A stretch of DNA of 64,000 nucleotides from Larkinella knui (GTDB lineage Bacteria > Bacteroidota > Bacteroidia > Cytophagales > Spirosomataceae). The stretch lies in NCBI RefSeq assembly GCF_003858645.1, contig NZ_RQJP01000005.1, positions 62,001-126,000 on the forward strand, written 5' to 3'. The notes under the pieces are model-generated. The model saw only the letters and a program-made list of their open reading frames with translations. It did not search any database and was not told where the DNA came from. Positions 62,922 through 64,000 of the stretch are shown one piece after another. The position numbers were made by a program, and so were the translations under genes. Each line of letters starts with the position of its first letter. The stretch's first letter is position 1.

Positions 62922-64000
62922 GCTGGTTTTCTGGTTAAGGGCAATTCCGACTTTTCAGCGCCATTTTCGCGCTGGTTTTTGGCATACCATTCCCCGAAAG
63001 ATTCCTTCGGCCCGTCCGGCATTTCGCGCTGTTTGTACCACGGATTGAACTTGTTATTAATGGCAAACGGGATGTTGTTCAACACCCACCGCCCGGCCCT
63101 TCCGATGGTCGAATACGAACCGGGCGACGATAAGGTCCAGGCCATCGCTTTCATGCCCAAAACCTTGGTATTGGCTGCGTAACCCTCCTGAACGATCACC
63201 TGCCGCCACTGGTACAACTGATCATGAATATTGATTTTTACCGGGCAGACATTGGAACAGGAACCGCAGAGCGTCGACGCAAAAGGCAGATCCGCGTGCT
63301 TCTTCATGTCCAGATTCGGGGCCAGAATCGCGCCAATCGGGCCGGAAATGGTGTTGTGATAACTCAGGCCACCACTTTTCCGGTAAACCGGGCAGGTGTT
63401 CATGCATGCACCGCATTTAATACATTTCAGGGAATCCCGGAAATCCGGCCGACCCAGCTGGCGGCTTCGGCCGAGATCGACCAGAATCAGATGCATCTCC
63501 TGACCCGCCCGCGGTTTTTTAAAATGACTGGAATAAATCGTGATCGGCTGGCCGGTTGCACTGCGGGCCAGTAACCGCAAAAAAATGCCGAGGTGCTGCT
63601 TTTTGGGAATGATCTTTTCAATCCCCATCGACGCAATCTGAATGTCTGACAAATGAGCGCCCATGTCGGCATTTCCCTCGTTGGTACAAACGACGTACTC
63701 CCCGGTTTCGGCCACGGCAAAATTAACGCCGGTCAGAGCCGCCCGGCGGCTGATGAAGGCATCGCGCAGGTGCCAGCGGGCAAACCGCGTCAGGGTGGTG
63801 GGGTCCGAAACGCCTTTTTCGGTGCCGAGGTGTTCGTGAAAAATCTCGCCGATTTCTTCCTTTCGTTTGTGAATGCACGGCAGCACAATGTGGCTGGGCG
63901 GTTCATTGTCCAGTTGCTGAATATATTCGCCCAGATCCGAGTTGATGACGTCGATGCCGCGTTCGATCAGGTATTCATTCAGGTGGCATTCTTCCGTGAG
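62918..64000 (-). CDS. lutB: Lactate utilisation iron-sulfur protein (partial)
   Basis: The frame runs in from the right edge without a start, so the N terminus lies outside; about 360 residues are visible. An internal Met at 63886 is not the start because the frame continues meaningfully upstream (HLNEYLIERGIDVINSDLGE). A LUD domain with TGVNFAVAETGEYVVCTNEG is followed by two 4Fe-4S clusters, CIKCGACMNTCPVY and LCGSCSNVCPVKI. LutB passes electrons from lactate oxidation. Followed by lutC with a 4-bp overlap. Confidence 0.92.
   Translation of the reverse strand, partial: LTEECHLNEYLIERGIDVINSDLGEYIQQLDNEPPSHIVLPCIHKRKEEIGEIFHEHLGTEKGVSDPTTLTRFARWHLRDAFISRRAALTGVNFAVAETGEYVVCTNEGNADMGAHLSDIQIASMGIEKIIPKKQHLGIFLRLLARSATGQPITIYSSHFKKPRAGQEMHLILVDLGRSRQLGRPDFRDSLKCIKCGACMNTCPVYRKSGGLSYHNTISGPIGAILAPNLDMKKHADLPFASTLCGSCSNVCPVKINIHDQLYQWRQVIVQEGYAANTKVLGMKAMAWTLSSPGSYSTIGRAGRWVLNNIPFAINNKFNPWYKQREMPDGPKESFGEWYAKNQRENGAEKSELPLTRKPA

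Noticed and set aside
61011-63182. 723-codon open frame on the plus strand opposite malate synthase and lutC
   Set aside because: It is antisense to two genes with clear family motifs and spans their boundary; the translation is rich in His, Arg and Gly and shows no domain. A shadow of codon bias.
1-64000. CRISPR array, prophage or complete insertion sequence
   Set aside because: No regularly spaced direct repeats, phage structural genes or intact transposase were seen on either strand.

Overview
The window looks like a chromosomal segment of a Bacteroidota member, most likely order Cytophagales and close to Spirosoma/Larkinella. This rests on PorT and GldE homologues (type IX secretion/gliding), promoters of the TAnnTTTG type, a menaquinone methyltransferase, LytTR and propeller-type sensor kinases, the block HU - TPR protein - COX24-like mini-protein - RNase G, GTG/TTG starts, and moderate GC. 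The genus is an inference. No rRNA, CRISPR array, prophage or complete insertion sequence was seen.

Layout. 1-4.8 kb: end of nirB, nirD, a NarX-like sensor kinase with its NarL-type regulator, and a PAS kinase. 4.9-14.2 kb: a secreted beta-lactamase-fold hydrolase, a small secreted protein, a soluble REC-kinase-REC-AraC hybrid, and a LytTR regulator with a large propeller kinase. 14.2-22.4 kb is the accessory-looking part: a YD-repeat-like lipoprotein, a decayed second copy of it 4.5 kb away with the same flank, both ending in long hairpins, another lipoprotein, a PfpI-family protein, an SLC13 transporter, a transposase remnant and a membrane LytTR protein. 22.4-36.8 kb is conserved core: tRNA-Val, porT-menG, an oxidoreductase, a nucleoside hydrolase, an M28 peptidase, gldE-ssb-mutY, HU, TPR protein, COX24-like mini-protein and RNase G. 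36.8-43.4 kb: a sugar-nucleotide epimerase, a Kup potassium transporter, divergent mntH/mntR with a clear operator, and an LptF/G permease. 43.5-52.6 kb: an EamA transporter, then a probable envelope-glycan locus (two polytopic GT-C-like proteins, two GT2 enzymes, an MBOAT acyltransferase and a tandem-SGNH hydrolase). 52.7-56.9 kb: a Crp-like regulator, two VOC proteins, and a PIN toxin-antitoxin cassette bounded by two copies of the 3' end of moxR, then moxR-prmC. 57-64 kb: ribD, malic enzyme, malate synthase and lutCB, a set fitting growth on lactate or C2 compounds.

Most notable signals. (1) The toxin-antitoxin cassette has a second, 68-bp moxR terminus beyond it, and nearly all differences between the termini are synonymous, suggesting cassette import that rebuilt the host gene end. 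(2) The lipoprotein gene and its internally deleted twin keep unrelated but perfect hairpins downstream. (3) The MBOAT/tandem-SGNH/GT locus may be an undescribed surface-glycan acylation pathway. (4) The mntH-mntR gap has a 16-bp palindrome between opposed TAnnTTTG promoters. (5) Short palindromic units recur between genes, some shaping start or stop codons.

All functional calls come from reading motifs; no database search was run.
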